A DNA stretch of 64,000 nt, from positions 992,001-1,056,000 of the forward strand of contig NZ_JBGCCJ010000001.1 in assembly GCF_041262565.1 (NCBI RefSeq), read 5' to 3'. Positions within the stretch are counted from its first letter, which is position 1, and the number at the start of each line of letters is the position of its first letter. The notes below the pieces were generated by a model. It ran no database searches and was not told the DNA's origin. It saw only the letters and a program-made list of their open reading frames with translations. The position numbers and the translations under genes are program-made. The DNA is from Leifsonia sp. EB41 (GTDB taxonomy: Bacteria > Actinomycetota > Actinomycetes > Actinomycetales > Microbacteriaceae). Shown here in pieces: positions 8,190 through 16,466 of this stretch.

Positions 8190-9167
8190 TCAGGCGGCGC
8201 CGTCGAACATGGAGGTCACCGAGCCGTCGGTGAAGACCTCGCGGATCGCGTTCGCCAGCAGCGGCGCGATCGGCAGCACGGTGAGGCCGTCCCAGCGCTT
8301 GTGCATGGGCAGCGGCAGCGTATCGGTGACCACGACCGAGTCGATGGCCTCCGACTGCAGCAGCTCGACGGCCGGGTCGCTGAACACGGCGTGGGTCGCC
8401 GCGACCACGACGCCGATCGCGCCGGCGGCCTTCAACGCCTCCGCCGCCTTCACGATCGTGCGGCCGGTGTCGATGAGGTCGTCCACCAGCAGGCAGACGC
8501 GGCCCTTCACGTCACCGACGATCTCGTGCACCGAGACCTGGTTGGGCACCAGCGGGTCGCGGCGCTTGTGGATGATCGCGAGCGGGACGCCGAGCTTGTC
8601 GCTCCAGATGTCGGCGACGCGCACACGGCCCATGTCGGGCGAGACGACGGTCAGGGTCGACGGGTCGAGCTCGCGCTGCATGTGCTCCAGCAGCACGGGC
8701 ATGGCGAAGAGGTGGTCCACCGGGCCGTCGAAGAAGCCCTGGATCTGCGCGGCGTGCAGGTCGACCGACATGATGCGGTCGGCGCCCGCGGCCTTGAACA
8801 GGTCGGCGACCAGGCGGGCCGAGATCGGCTCGCGGCCGCGGCCCTTCTTGTCCTGGCGCGCATACGGGTAGAACGGGGCCACGACGGTGATGCGCTTGGC
8901 GGAGGCGCGCTTGAGGGCGTCCACCATGATGAGCTGCTCCATGAGCCACTCGTTGATCGGGGAGGTGTGCGACTGGATCACGAACGCGTCCGACCCGCGC
9001 ACGCTCTCGTCGAACCGCGCGTAGATCTCGCCGTTCGCGAAGGTGCGGGAGTCGGTGGGCACCAGCTCACTGCCGAGGTGCTCGGCGATCTGCTCGGCGA
9101 GTTCGGGATGCGCACGCCCCGAGATCAGAACGAGTCGTTTCTGGCCGGTGGCAGTGATCCCTGACAC
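8190..9167 (-). CDS. prs: Ribose-phosphate pyrophosphokinase (PRPP synthase)
   Basis: 325 residues. Makes 5-phosphoribosyl 1-diphosphate from ribose 5-phosphate and ATP for nucleotide, His and Trp synthesis. Visible motifs: flexible catalytic loop 'YARQDKKGRGREPISARL' (about residues 102-120), metal-binding His in 'SVDLHAAQIQGFFD', and PRPP loop 'LLVDDLIDTGRTI' (about 225-237). Start is GTG 9165-9167, directly abutting the TAA of glmU, so the two genes are one transcript in the usual actinobacterial glmU-prs order. Confidence 0.96.
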   Translation of the reverse strand: MSGITATGQKRLVLISGRAHPELAEQIAEHLGSELVPTDSRTFANGEIYARFDESVRGSDAFVIQSHTSPINEWLMEQLIMVDALKRASAKRITVVAPFYPYARQDKKGRGREPISARLVADLFKAAGADRIMSVDLHAAQIQGFFDGPVDHLFAMPVLLEHMQRELDPSTLTVVSPDMGRVRVADIWSDKLGVPLAIIHKRRDPLVPNQVSVHEIVGDVKGRVCLLVDDLIDTGRTIVKAAEALKAAGAIGVVVAATHAVFSDPAVELLQSEAIDSVVVTDTLPLPMHKRWDGLTVLPIAPLLANAIREVFTDGSVTSMFDGAA

Positions 9168-10610
9168 TTACTCTCCGCTCTCTTCCGTCGCATCGCTCTG
9201 TTCAGCGGCGCGCGCGGCTTCGGTGCCCGGCCGCTTCTGCGCGACCCAGCCTTCGATGTTGCGCTGCGGCGCGACGGTGATGGCGAGCGCCCCAGCTGGA
9301 ACGTCCTTCCGGACGACCGTTCCTGCTCCGGTGTACGCTCCGTCACCCATCCTAACGGGCGCGACGAGCACGGTGTTCGTGCTGATCCGCACATGCGAGC
9401 CGATGATGGTGCGGTGCTTGTTCACGCCGTCGTAGTTGGCGGTGATGACGCCGGCGCCGAGGTTGCCCTTCTCGCCCACCTCGGCGTCGCCGACGTAGTT
9501 GAAGTGGGCGAGCTTGGTTCCGGCGCCGATGACCGCGTTCTTGGTCTCGGAGAAGGTGCCGATCTTGCCGTTCGCGCCGAGGATCGTGCCGGGGCGGAGG
9601 TAGGAGAACGGGCCCACCGTCGCGCCGTCGCCGATCACGGCGAGGGTGGCGTCCGTGCGCTTGACGGTCGCGCCGGCGCCGACCTCGGTGTCGACCAGCG
9701 TGGTGTCCGGGCCGATCTCGGCGCCGGTGCGGACGACGGTCGCGCCGCGGAGCTGGGTGCCGGGGAGGATGGTGACGTCCGGCTCCAGGACGACCTTCAC
9801 GTCGATCCAGGTGGTCGCCGGGTCCTGCACGGTGACCCCGGCGAGCTGCCAGGTCCGCACGACGAGCGCGTTGAGCCGGGCGGCCGCCTCGCTGAGCTGG
9901 GCGCGGTCGTTGATGCCCTCCACCAGCCACGACTCGGAGACCGGGAGGGCGTCGACGTCGAAGCCGGCCTCCCGCAGCAGCCCGATGACGTCGGTGATGT
10001 ACTTCTCGCCCTGCGCGTTGTCGGTGGTCACGTTGGCGAGCATGTCGCGCAGCGCTGCTGCGCCGAAGACGTAGATGCCGGCGTTGATCTCGCCGATCGC
10101 GCGCTCGGCCTCGGTGGCGTCCTTGTGCTCCACGATCCGGTCGAGGTGCCCCTCCGGGGTGCGCACGATGCGGCCGTAGCCGGTGGCGTCGGCCGGGAAC
10201 GACGACAGGATGGTCGCCGCCGCACCGCCCTCGCGGTGCGCCGTGATCAGCCCGCGCAGCGTCGCCGCGTCGAGCAGCGGGACGTCGCCGTTGACCACGA
10301 GCACATCGCCAGCGAAACCCTCGGGCAGCGCGGCGACGGCCTGCTCGACCGCGCGGCCGGTGCCGGGGATCTCGTCCTGGTCCACGATGACCGCCTCCGG
10401 CAGGTCCACCTCGATCACCTCGGCGAGCCGGTCGCGCTCGTACCGCACGACGGCGACGACGCTGGCTGCATCGAGTTCACGGGCGGTCGCCAGCACATGG
10501 CCGACGATCGGGAGGCCGCCGAGCGGGTGCAGCAGCTTGGGAGTGGCGGACTTCATCCGCGTGCCCTGGCCGGCGGCGAGGACGACGATGGCGAGATTCT
10601 GATCGGTCAT
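9168..10610 (-). CDS. glmU: Bifunctional GlcNAc-1-P uridyltransferase / GlcN-1-P acetyltransferase
   Basis: 480 residues. Provides UDP-N-acetylglucosamine for peptidoglycan. N-terminal nucleotidyltransferase domain begins with 'VLAAGQGTRMKS' (residues 10-21) and contains the NGDVPLL metal site near 105. The C-terminal half is a left-handed beta-helix of hexapeptide repeats with the acetyltransferase His region (HFNYVGDAEVGE, about 365) and 'GAGVITANYDG'. An acidic C-terminal tail (EQSDATEESGE) extends beyond the fold. Ribosome site GGGAG lies 5-6 nt before ATG 10608-10610. Transcribed with prs; tRNA-Gln lies immediately upstream on the same strand. Confidence 0.96.
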   Translation of the reverse strand: MTDQNLAIVVLAAGQGTRMKSATPKLLHPLGGLPIVGHVLATARELDAASVVAVVRYERDRLAEVIEVDLPEAVIVDQDEIPGTGRAVEQAVAALPEGFAGDVLVVNGDVPLLDAATLRGLITAHREGGAAATILSSFPADATGYGRIVRTPEGHLDRIVEHKDATEAERAIGEINAGIYVFGAAALRDMLANVTTDNAQGEKYITDVIGLLREAGFDVDALPVSESWLVEGINDRAQLSEAAARLNALVVRTWQLAGVTVQDPATTWIDVKVVLEPDVTILPGTQLRGATVVRTGAEIGPDTTLVDTEVGAGATVKRTDATLAVIGDGATVGPFSYLRPGTILGANGKIGTFSETKNAVIGAGTKLAHFNYVGDAEVGEKGNLGAGVITANYDGVNKHRTIIGSHVRISTNTVLVAPVRMGDGAYTGAGTVVRKDVPAGALAITVAPQRNIEGWVAQKRPGTEAARAAEQSDATEESGE

Positions 10611-10655
10611 GATTCTCCCGGCGGGTTAGAGACAGAGGTCGGGTCGGAGACGTCG

Positions 10656-10727
10656 CTCCGCCTCCAGGACTCGAACCTGGACCTAACAGCTCCAAAGGCT
10701 GTCGTGCTGCCATTACACCAAGGCGGA
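10656..10727 (-). tRNA. tRNA-Gln (anticodon TTG)
   Basis: Full cloverleaf on the minus strand. Acceptor stem TCCGCCT/AGGCGGA (10721-10727 with 10657-10663), discriminator G at 10656, D-arm GTG..CAC around AATGGC, anticodon stem ACAGC/GCTGT with loop CTTTGGA giving anticodon TTG, variable loop TAGGT, T stem CCAGG/CCTGG with TTCGAGT loop. The 3' CCA is not encoded. It reads CAA (and CAG by wobble). Located 46 bp upstream of glmU. Confidence 0.97.
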
Positions 10728-10808
10728 CCGCGCAACGCGCACACACAGTCTGCCAGACCCGGCGGATGCTGCCGCCGAGCGGAGGGCCCCGCCCAATAGC
10801 ATGGAGGG

Positions 10809-11339
10809 ATGGCGGAGGCACAGGACCCGGGGGCGCGCACCGGCGCACGCGACGAGGTCGACCGCATCGTCGGCGCGTGGCTGCGCGAGCGCCCCGACCT
10901 CGACTTCGCGCCGCTGCAGGTGCTCTCCCGCGTCGACCGGCTCTCCCGGCACCTCGACCGCGCCCGCCGCGGCGCGTTCGACCGCTCCGACCTCGACTCG
11001 TGGGAGTTCGACGTGCTCTCGGCGCTGCGCCGCGCGGGGTCGCCGTTCCAGCTCAGCCCCAAGTCGCTCCTCCAGCAGACCCTGGTGTCGTCCGGCACGA
11101 TGACCAACCGGATCGACCGCCTCGTCGCCCGCGGTCTGGTCGAGCGCCGCACCGACCCCAACGACGGCCGCGGCATCCTCGTGCAGATGACGACGCAGGG
11201 TCTGGCCCGCGTGGACGCCGCGATCACGCGCCTGGTGGACGCCGAGGCCGACCTCCTGGAGGCGCTCTCCCCCGTCGAGCAGGAGCGCCTCGCCGGCCTG
11301 CTGCGCAAGCTCAGCCTCGGCTTCGACGCCGGCGCGTGA
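10809..11339 (+). CDS. MarR family transcriptional regulator
   Basis: 176 residues, all-helical with a winged helix: 'WEFDVLSALRRAG', recognition region 'TLVSSGTMTNRIDRLVARGLVERR' (two stretches) and wing 'DPNDGRGILVQMTTQG', which is the MarR signature. Start ATG 10809 has the hexamer TAGCAT (10797-10802) 6 nt upstream and is probably leaderless. It is divergent from the tRNA-Gln/glmU unit and followed by the cell-envelope glycosyltransferase locus; target genes are not evident. Confidence 0.92.
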   Translation: MAEAQDPGARTGARDEVDRIVGAWLRERPDLDFAPLQVLSRVDRLSRHLDRARRGAFDRSDLDSWEFDVLSALRRAGSPFQLSPKSLLQQTLVSSGTMTNRIDRLVARGLVERRTDPNDGRGILVQMTTQGLARVDAAITRLVDAEADLLEALSPVEQERLAGLLRKLSLGFDAGA

Positions 11340-11412
11340 CCTCCCGGGCTCACGGCGCAGGCTTCGCGTCCTCTCAGGTGTCTGTTATCCCGCTCTCATA
11401 AACTCGTCGGCG

Positions 11413-12057
11413 ATGAGACTTTCCCTGAAGCGCCTCCCCTCCCGAGTGAAGCGCGCAGCCCGCTTCGAGATCCACGCGCACTGGCGCCGGCAGCCCCTCG
11501 TCCTCGGCTCCGTCTTCTACGAGTCGTTCTCCGGCAACGGGATGCTGGACAACCCGGAGGCGCTGTTCCGCGAGCTCCTGGCCGCGCCCGACCTGAAGCA
11601 CCTCACCCACATCTGGGCGCTGTCCGACCTGCACCAGTACCGCGCGGCCGTCGAGGAGTTCGCCGACGACCCGCGCGTCACGTTCGTGCGCTACGGCTCG
11701 GCCGCCTACTACCGCGCGCTCGCCACCAGCCAGTACCTGGTCAACAACGCGACCTTCCCCTACGACTTCTCCAAGCGGCCGGGACAGGTCTACCTCAACA
11801 CCTGGCACGGCACCCCGCTCAAGCGGATGGGCTACGACATCGACGGCGGCGCGCTCGCGACCGCGAACATCGTGCGCAACTTCGTCCAGGCCGACTACCT
11901 CCTGGCGGCCAACGAGTTCATGACCGACCAGATGTACCGCACCGGGTACAAGCTCGACGGCATTTACCGCGGCACCATCGTCGAGGAGGGCTACCCGCGC
12001 GCCTCGACCGGCAGTTCCAGGACGACGCCCAGCGGCAGGACGTGCGCCGCCGGCTGA
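11413..12057 (+). CDS. CDP-glycerol glycerophosphotransferase, N-terminal part (frameshifted)
   Basis: 214 codons, of which about 197 are authentic; the last 17 (after EEGYPR) are out of frame. The sequence 'LNTWHGTPLKRMGYD' with 'FVQADYLLAANEFMT' is the hallmark of TagB/TagF-type CDP-glycerol:glycerophosphotransferases, which build teichoic-acid-like polyol phosphate polymers at the cytoplasmic face of the membrane. The family domain continues in the next frame (12042 onward), so a single base is missing or extra near 12000-12010 (run CGCGCGCC). Either a real lesion or an assembly error; restoring it gives one protein of about 870 residues. Confidence 0.75.
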   Translation: MRLSLKRLPSRVKRAARFEIHAHWRRQPLVLGSVFYESFSGNGMLDNPEALFRELLAAPDLKHLTHIWALSDLHQYRAAVEEFADDPRVTFVRYGSAAYYRALATSQYLVNNATFPYDFSKRPGQVYLNTWHGTPLKRMGYDIDGGALATANIVRNFVQADYLLAANEFMTDQMYRTGYKLDGIYRGTIVEEGYPRASTGSSRTTPSGRTCAAG

Positions 12058-14024
12058 TCGCGTCCGGCATCCCGCTCGGCGACCGCAAGGTGATCCTGTA
12101 CGCGCCGACCTGGAAGGGCCAGGTCTTCGGCCGGCCCGAGGACGACCTCGACGCGATGCTCGCCCACATCGCCCAGGTGGAGGAGCGCATCGACACGAGC
12201 CGCTACGCCGTGCTCGTGAAAACCCACCAGAGCGTGCACGCGCTGGCCGCCGACCGCCCCGAGCTGGCGCGGATGCTCGTGCCCAACGAGATCCCGACCA
12301 ATCTCGTGCTCGGCGCCACCGACATCCTGGTGTCCGACTACTCCAGCATCTTCTTCGACTTCCTGCGCACCGGGCGGCCGATCCTGTTCTTCACCCCCGA
12401 CCTCGCCGACTACGCCGGCACGCGCGGCCTCTACTTCGAGCCGGAGGAATGGCCGGGGCCCGTGCTGATGTCGGCGCCCGAGCTCGGCGACGCCCTTGCG
12501 GCCGTGGCCGAGGACGACGACCGGGTGCCCGCCGACTCGCGGGAGAAGTACCTGGCGATGCAGCGCCGGTTCACCCCGTACGACGACGGCTCGTCCGCCG
12601 CGCGCGTCGTCGATATCGTGTTCCGCGGCGTGCGCGAGGGTTACCGCCTGCGCACCTCGCTGGACGACGACGGCCGCGAGAAGATCCTGCTGTACCTGGG
12701 CGGGATGCGCCCGAACGGCATCACGACCTCCGCGCTCAACCTGCTCAACAACCTCGACCACGAGCGCTACGACGTGTCCGCGTTCTTCGCGCAGAGCAAC
12801 TCGCCGGCGGCGATCGGCAAGCAGGAGCAGATCCACCCGGCGGTCCGTCAGTTCCCGCGTGTCGGCGGGATGAACGGCGCGAAGCTGCGGCATCTGGCCA
12901 GGCACCTCGAGTTCCGGCGCGGCCGCACCGCGCAGCACTCCGAGACCGCCGCGCAGAACCAGCTCTGGGACGACGAGTGGTACCGCTGCTTCGGCGACAG
13001 CCGCTTCGACTACGTGGTCGACTTCTCCGGCTACGGGCCGTTCTGGGCGATCCTGATGCTGCACTCGCCCGACGCGCAGCGTGCGATCTGGCTGCACAAC
13101 GACCTGGCCTCCGACGCGCACCGCGAGGTCAACGGCGAGAAGCGCATGCTGCACTCGCTCACCCAGCTCTTCACCCTGTACGCGCAGTACGACCACCTGG
13201 TGTCGGTCTCCCCCACGCTGTCCGACGTGAACCGGGCGTCGCTGGCGGAGTTCGCACCGCCGGAGAAGTTCCTGTCGGCCCTCAACACCGTGGACGCCGA
13301 GCACATCCTGCAGAACGCGAAGGGCGACCTCCGCAAGGCGGCCTTCGACGAGGAGGCCGGGAGCGTCCCCGACTGGGTCGAGTCGCTGCTGGCGCCGGCC
13401 GAGGGCGTCACCACCTTCGTCAACGTCGGACGGCTGTCGCCGGAGAAGAACCAGGAACGGCTCATCCGCGCCTTCGCGCAGGTGCATGCCGAGAATCCGA
13501 AGACCCGGCTGGTCATCGTCGGCGCCGGCCCGCTCCAGGAGCACCTGGAGACGGTCGTCGCCACGCTCGGCCTGCAGGGCTCGGTCTACCTGACCGGGAT
13601 GCAGCGCAACCCGCACGCGATCATGGCGAAGGCGGACTGCTTCGTGCTGTCGAGCGACTACGAGGGCCAGCCGATGGTCATCCTGGAGGCGCTCGTCCTC
13701 GACCTCCCGATCGTGACGGTCGAGTTCGCCTCGGCGAAGAACGCCCTCCCGGCGGGCACCGGCCTGGTCGTCCCGCAGTCGGTCGACGGCGTCGCGGACG
13801 GGATGCGCGCGTTCCTGCGCGGCGAGGTCCCGGCCGGAGCGTTCGACTGGGCGGGGTACAACCGCAAGGCGGTCGGCGAGTTCTACCGGGCGATCGGTGC
13901 GCAGCCGGTTGTCGCGGCGGCTCCGGAGGTGGAGAAGGCTGCGCCGTCGGCGGTGCCGCTGGACGCGCCGGAACCGGCTTCGGCTCCCGAGACGACGCCG
14001 ACGGAGGCTGCGGCGGCCGAGTAG
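12042..14024 (+). CDS. CDP-glycerol transferase C-terminal part fused to GT4 glycosyltransferase
   Basis: 660 codons from GTG 12042, continuing the protein begun at 11413 after a frameshift. First about 200 residues: rest of the CDP-glycerol transferase domain (LYAPTWKGQ, LVKTHQSVH, DILVSDYSSIFFDF). Then, from about residue 225, a GT-B glycosyltransferase: 'LLYLGGMRPNGITTSALNLL', and a classic GT4 C-terminal domain 'NVGRLSPEKNQERLI', 'LVIVGAGPL', 'VLSSDYEGQPMVILEAL' with the catalytic E-x7-E. The final 35 residues are Ala/Pro/Glu-rich and disordered. A fused polymerase/glycosyltransferase suggests synthesis of a glycosylated polyol-phosphate wall polymer; whether this half is translated alone is unknown. 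Confidence 0.8.
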   Translation: MRRRLIASGIPLGDRKVILYAPTWKGQVFGRPEDDLDAMLAHIAQVEERIDTSRYAVLVKTHQSVHALAADRPELARMLVPNEIPTNLVLGATDILVSDYSSIFFDFLRTGRPILFFTPDLADYAGTRGLYFEPEEWPGPVLMSAPELGDALAAVAEDDDRVPADSREKYLAMQRRFTPYDDGSSAARVVDIVFRGVREGYRLRTSLDDDGREKILLYLGGMRPNGITTSALNLLNNLDHERYDVSAFFAQSNSPAAIGKQEQIHPAVRQFPRVGGMNGAKLRHLARHLEFRRGRTAQHSETAAQNQLWDDEWYRCFGDSRFDYVVDFSGYGPFWAILMLHSPDAQRAIWLHNDLASDAHREVNGEKRMLHSLTQLFTLYAQYDHLVSVSPTLSDVNRASLAEFAPPEKFLSALNTVDAEHILQNAKGDLRKAAFDEEAGSVPDWVESLLAPAEGVTTFVNVGRLSPEKNQERLIRAFAQVHAENPKTRLVIVGAGPLQEHLETVVATLGLQGSVYLTGMQRNPHAIMAKADCFVLSSDYEGQPMVILEALVLDLPIVTVEFASAKNALPAGTGLVVPQSVDGVADGMRAFLRGEVPAGAFDWAGYNRKAVGEFYRAIGAQPVVAAAPEVEKAAPSAVPLDAPEPASAPETTPTEAAAAE

Positions 14025-14050
14025 GTCTGTTCGACTGGTCTCCCTGACGC

Positions 14051-15676
14051 TCAGGCCCGCGCGACGATCCCCGCGGAATCCACCCCCGCCGGCAGCTCCC
14101 CGTAGAGCGACCCGCGATCCGGCCCGAGCCGTGCCGCGACGAAGGCGTCGGCGACCGCCGGCGGCGCGTGACGGATGAGCAGCGACGCCTGCAGAGCCAC
14201 CGCGAGCGCGGCGACCAGGGTGCGCGCCGACGACTCGTCCGCGTCCGCCACCGCGCGGCGCAGCCGGTCGTGGTGCGCGTCGTACGCCGCGTGCGCTCCG
14301 CGGGCCGTCGCGAGCTCGGCGTCGAACGCCGCCACGCTCGCCGGGTCGCGCCCGATGGCGCGCAGCACGTCCAGCGCGATCACATTGCCCGAGCCCTCCC
14401 AGATCGCCATAACCGGCTGCTCCCGATAGCGCCGGGCCAGCGGGAACGCCTCCGTGTAGCCGTTGCCGCCCAGGCACTCCATCGCCTCGTAGGCGTGGCC
14501 CGGACCGCGCTTGCAGACCCAGTACTTGCTCACCGCTGTGGCCAGCCGTCGGAACGCGACCTCGGCCTCCGAGGCGTCGTCGTCGTGCGCGCGGGCCAGC
14601 CGCAGCGCGACCGCCGTCGCCGCCTCCGACTCCAGCGCCAGGTCGGCGAGCACCGCCGTCATCGCGGGCTGCTCGACCAGGCGGCGGCCGAGCGCCGCGC
14701 GATGCCGGACGTGCCAGGCCGCCTCCGCGACGGCCTGCCGCATCCCCGCCGCGCTGCCGAGCACGCAGTCGAGCCTGGTGCGGTTCACCATCTCCAGGAT
14801 GGTGCGGACGCCACGGCCCTCCTCGCCCAGGAGGTAGCCGACCGTGTCCGCGAACTCGATCTCGCTGGAGGCGTTCGAGCGGTTCCCGAGCTTGTCCTTC
14901 AGCCGCTGGATCAGGAAGACGTTGCGGGTGCCGTCCTCCAGCACCCGGGGCACGACGAAGCAGCTCAGGCCGCCCGCGGTCTGCGCGAGCACCAGGAACG
15001 CGTCGGACATCGGCGCGGAGCAGAACCACTTGTGGCCGGTCAGCAGCCAGCGCCCGTCGCCGTCGGCGAGCGCCCGCGTGGTGTTGGCGCGCACGTCGGA
15101 GCCGCCCTGCTTCTCGGTCATCGCCATCCCGAACAGCGCAGACGGCTTGCCCGCCCCGAGCCGGCCGTCGTACTCGCGGGACAGCAGCCGCGGCACCCAC
15201 TCGGCCGCGAGCTCCGGGGAGGCGGCCAGCGCCGGGACCGCCGCGTGCGACATCGAGACGGGACAGGCGTGCCCCGGCTCGACCTGCGCGAACAGCATGA
15301 AGGTCGCGGCGCGCGCGACGTTCGCGCCGGGCCGCGGCTCGGCCCAGGCGGAGGTGTGCGCTCCCGCGGCGACGGCGTGCCGGATGATGCGGTGGTAGCT
15401 CTCGTCGTAGTCGACCTCGTCGATCCGCGCGCCCCACCGGTCGAAGGTCCGCAGCTGCGGCTCGCGCACGTTCGCCCGCTCGGCGTCCGCCTGGAACTCG
15501 GCCGACCCGACCAGCCGGCCGACCGCACCGAGGTCGGACAGCGCCCAGTCGGCGTCGTAGCGCTCGACGGCCTCCCGCAGCGGGAGGTTCGCGGCGAACT
15601 CGTCCACGTCGACGCGCGGCGGGGATTGGTTGAGGACGGGATCGGCGGCCTGATTCACGACGGTGTGGGTCGGCAT
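14051..15676 (-). CDS. aidB: AidB-like acyl-CoA dehydrogenase family flavoprotein
   Basis: 541 residues, the same length as Escherichia coli AidB, and collinear with it: 'HTVVNQ' start, 'FMLFAQVEPGHACPVSM', 'GMAMTEKQGGSDVRANTTRA', 'GHKWFCSAPMSDA', 'RLKDKLGNRSNASSEIEF', 'LGGNGYTEAFPLARRYRE', 'AIWEGSGNVIALDVLR'. AidB is an FAD protein induced in the alkylation response that binds DNA; the name is by similarity recalled from the family, and isovaleryl-CoA dehydrogenase activity is an alternative annotation. Start ATG 15674-15676 with TAGACT (15683-15688) 6 nt upstream, no ribosome site: leaderless. Convergent with the glycosyltransferase gene. Confidence 0.9.
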   Translation of the reverse strand: MPTHTVVNQAADPVLNQSPPRVDVDEFAANLPLREAVERYDADWALSDLGAVGRLVGSAEFQADAERANVREPQLRTFDRWGARIDEVDYDESYHRIIRHAVAAGAHTSAWAEPRPGANVARAATFMLFAQVEPGHACPVSMSHAAVPALAASPELAAEWVPRLLSREYDGRLGAGKPSALFGMAMTEKQGGSDVRANTTRALADGDGRWLLTGHKWFCSAPMSDAFLVLAQTAGGLSCFVVPRVLEDGTRNVFLIQRLKDKLGNRSNASSEIEFADTVGYLLGEEGRGVRTILEMVNRTRLDCVLGSAAGMRQAVAEAAWHVRHRAALGRRLVEQPAMTAVLADLALESEAATAVALRLARAHDDDASEAEVAFRRLATAVSKYWVCKRGPGHAYEAMECLGGNGYTEAFPLARRYREQPVMAIWEGSGNVIALDVLRAIGRDPASVAAFDAELATARGAHAAYDAHHDRLRRAVADADESSARTLVAALAVALQASLLIRHAPPAVADAFVAARLGPDRGSLYGELPAGVDSAGIVARA

Positions 15677-15714
15677 GCGGCGAGTCTAATCCGGGCGGTG
15701 CGGGGTGGCGGCGC

Positions 15715-15802
15715 CAACGGAGGAGATCTGGGGCACGGCGGACGGGACGTCCTCCGGTAGCTGCTGTACGGCGGCGTGCCGCGGTGGATGTCCTCCGATA
15801 AC
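15715..15802. repeat. Dispersed palindrome, family 2 (GGAGGAGATCC type)
   Basis: Unit 15715-15760 has CAACGGAGGAGATC facing GACGTCCTCCGGTAG; a further half unit (GGATGTCCTCCGATAAC) follows at 15786-15802. It fills the gap between aidB and the GNAT gene. Related units occur at 16399, 42592-42791 and 55453-55652. Confidence 0.75.
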
Positions 15803-15833
15803 CCGCCGGATGCGGACGCATTATGGTGTTTCG

Positions 15834-16403
15834 GTGCGCATCCCCACCTCCCTCACCACAGACCGGCTCGTCCTGCGCCCGTGGAGCGAGGAGGACGCCG
15901 GCTTCGCCTTCGACCTCTATTCGCGGTGGGAGGTGGCGCAGTTCCTCGGCCGCACCCCCGCCGTGATGACCGAGCGGGTGGAGGCCTCCCGGCGCATCGC
16001 GCGGCTGCAGGCTTTGGAGGACGACCTGCGGGCGTTCCGGGTCGTGGAGCTGGCGGACGCGACGCCGGTCGGCACGGTCATGCTGCAGCCCATCCCCGCA
16101 TCGGGTGCCGAGCCGCTGCGCCCGTCCGGCGACACGGAGATCGGCTGGCACTTCCACCCCGACCACTGGGGCCACGGTTATGCGGCGGAGTCGGCGCGCG
16201 CACTGCTTATGGCGGCGCTCGCCGACCTCCCCCGGGTGGTCGCGGTCACGTACCCGGACAACACTGCCTCCCAGCGCGTCTGCGAGCGCATCGGAATGCA
16301 CCGGCTCGGCCCGTCGGACGCGTATTACAACGTGCGAATGGAGCTGTTCGAAGCGCTGGCAACGGAGGATATCTCGGCCGACACTCCGCCCCGCAGCAGC
16401 TAA
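15834..16403 (+). CDS. GNAT family N-acetyltransferase (RimJ/RimL-like)
   Basis: 189 residues. Typical RimJ/RimL-type acetyltransferase: start 'TDRLVLRPWSEEDAGF', beta-bulge 'IGWHFHPDHWGHGYAAESARALL' (two adjoining motifs, Q/RxxGxG-like acetyl-CoA site as WGHGYA) and 'CERIGMHRLG' near the C-terminus. Transfers acetyl from acetyl-CoA to an unknown amine (protein N-terminus, antibiotic or metabolite). Start GTG 15834 chosen because upstream codons run through a repeat element. The stop codon TAA (16401-16403) is itself part of the left arm of the next palindrome. Confidence 0.88.
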   Translation: MRIPTSLTTDRLVLRPWSEEDAGFAFDLYSRWEVAQFLGRTPAVMTERVEASRRIARLQALEDDLRAFRVVELADATPVGTVMLQPIPASGAEPLRPSGDTEIGWHFHPDHWGHGYAAESARALLMAALADLPRVVAVTYPDNTASQRVCERIGMHRLGPSDAYYNVRMELFEALATEDISADTPPRSS

Positions 16404-16447
16404 CGGAGGGCATCCGGGGCCGGGGACCCGGGATCTCCTCCGTTAGC
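16399..16447. repeat. Dispersed palindrome, family 2
   Basis: GCTAACGGAGG (16399-16409) faces CCTCCGTTAGC (16437-16447), 11-bp perfect outer arms with a GC-rich, partly paired centre. It lies between the 3' ends of the convergent GNAT and ABC-F genes and contains the GNAT stop codon. Confidence 0.8.
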
Positions 16448-16466
16448 GACGCGCGGGCCGGCCGCC

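Noticed and set aside
10656-10727. tRNA-Gln as a phage or island attachment site
   Set aside because: No integrase or direct repeat of the tRNA 3' end was found in the window.
11991-16301. A very long minus-strand open frame of over 1400 codons
   Set aside because: It crosses several well-supported genes on both strands, and its composition is that of a high-GC shadow frame.
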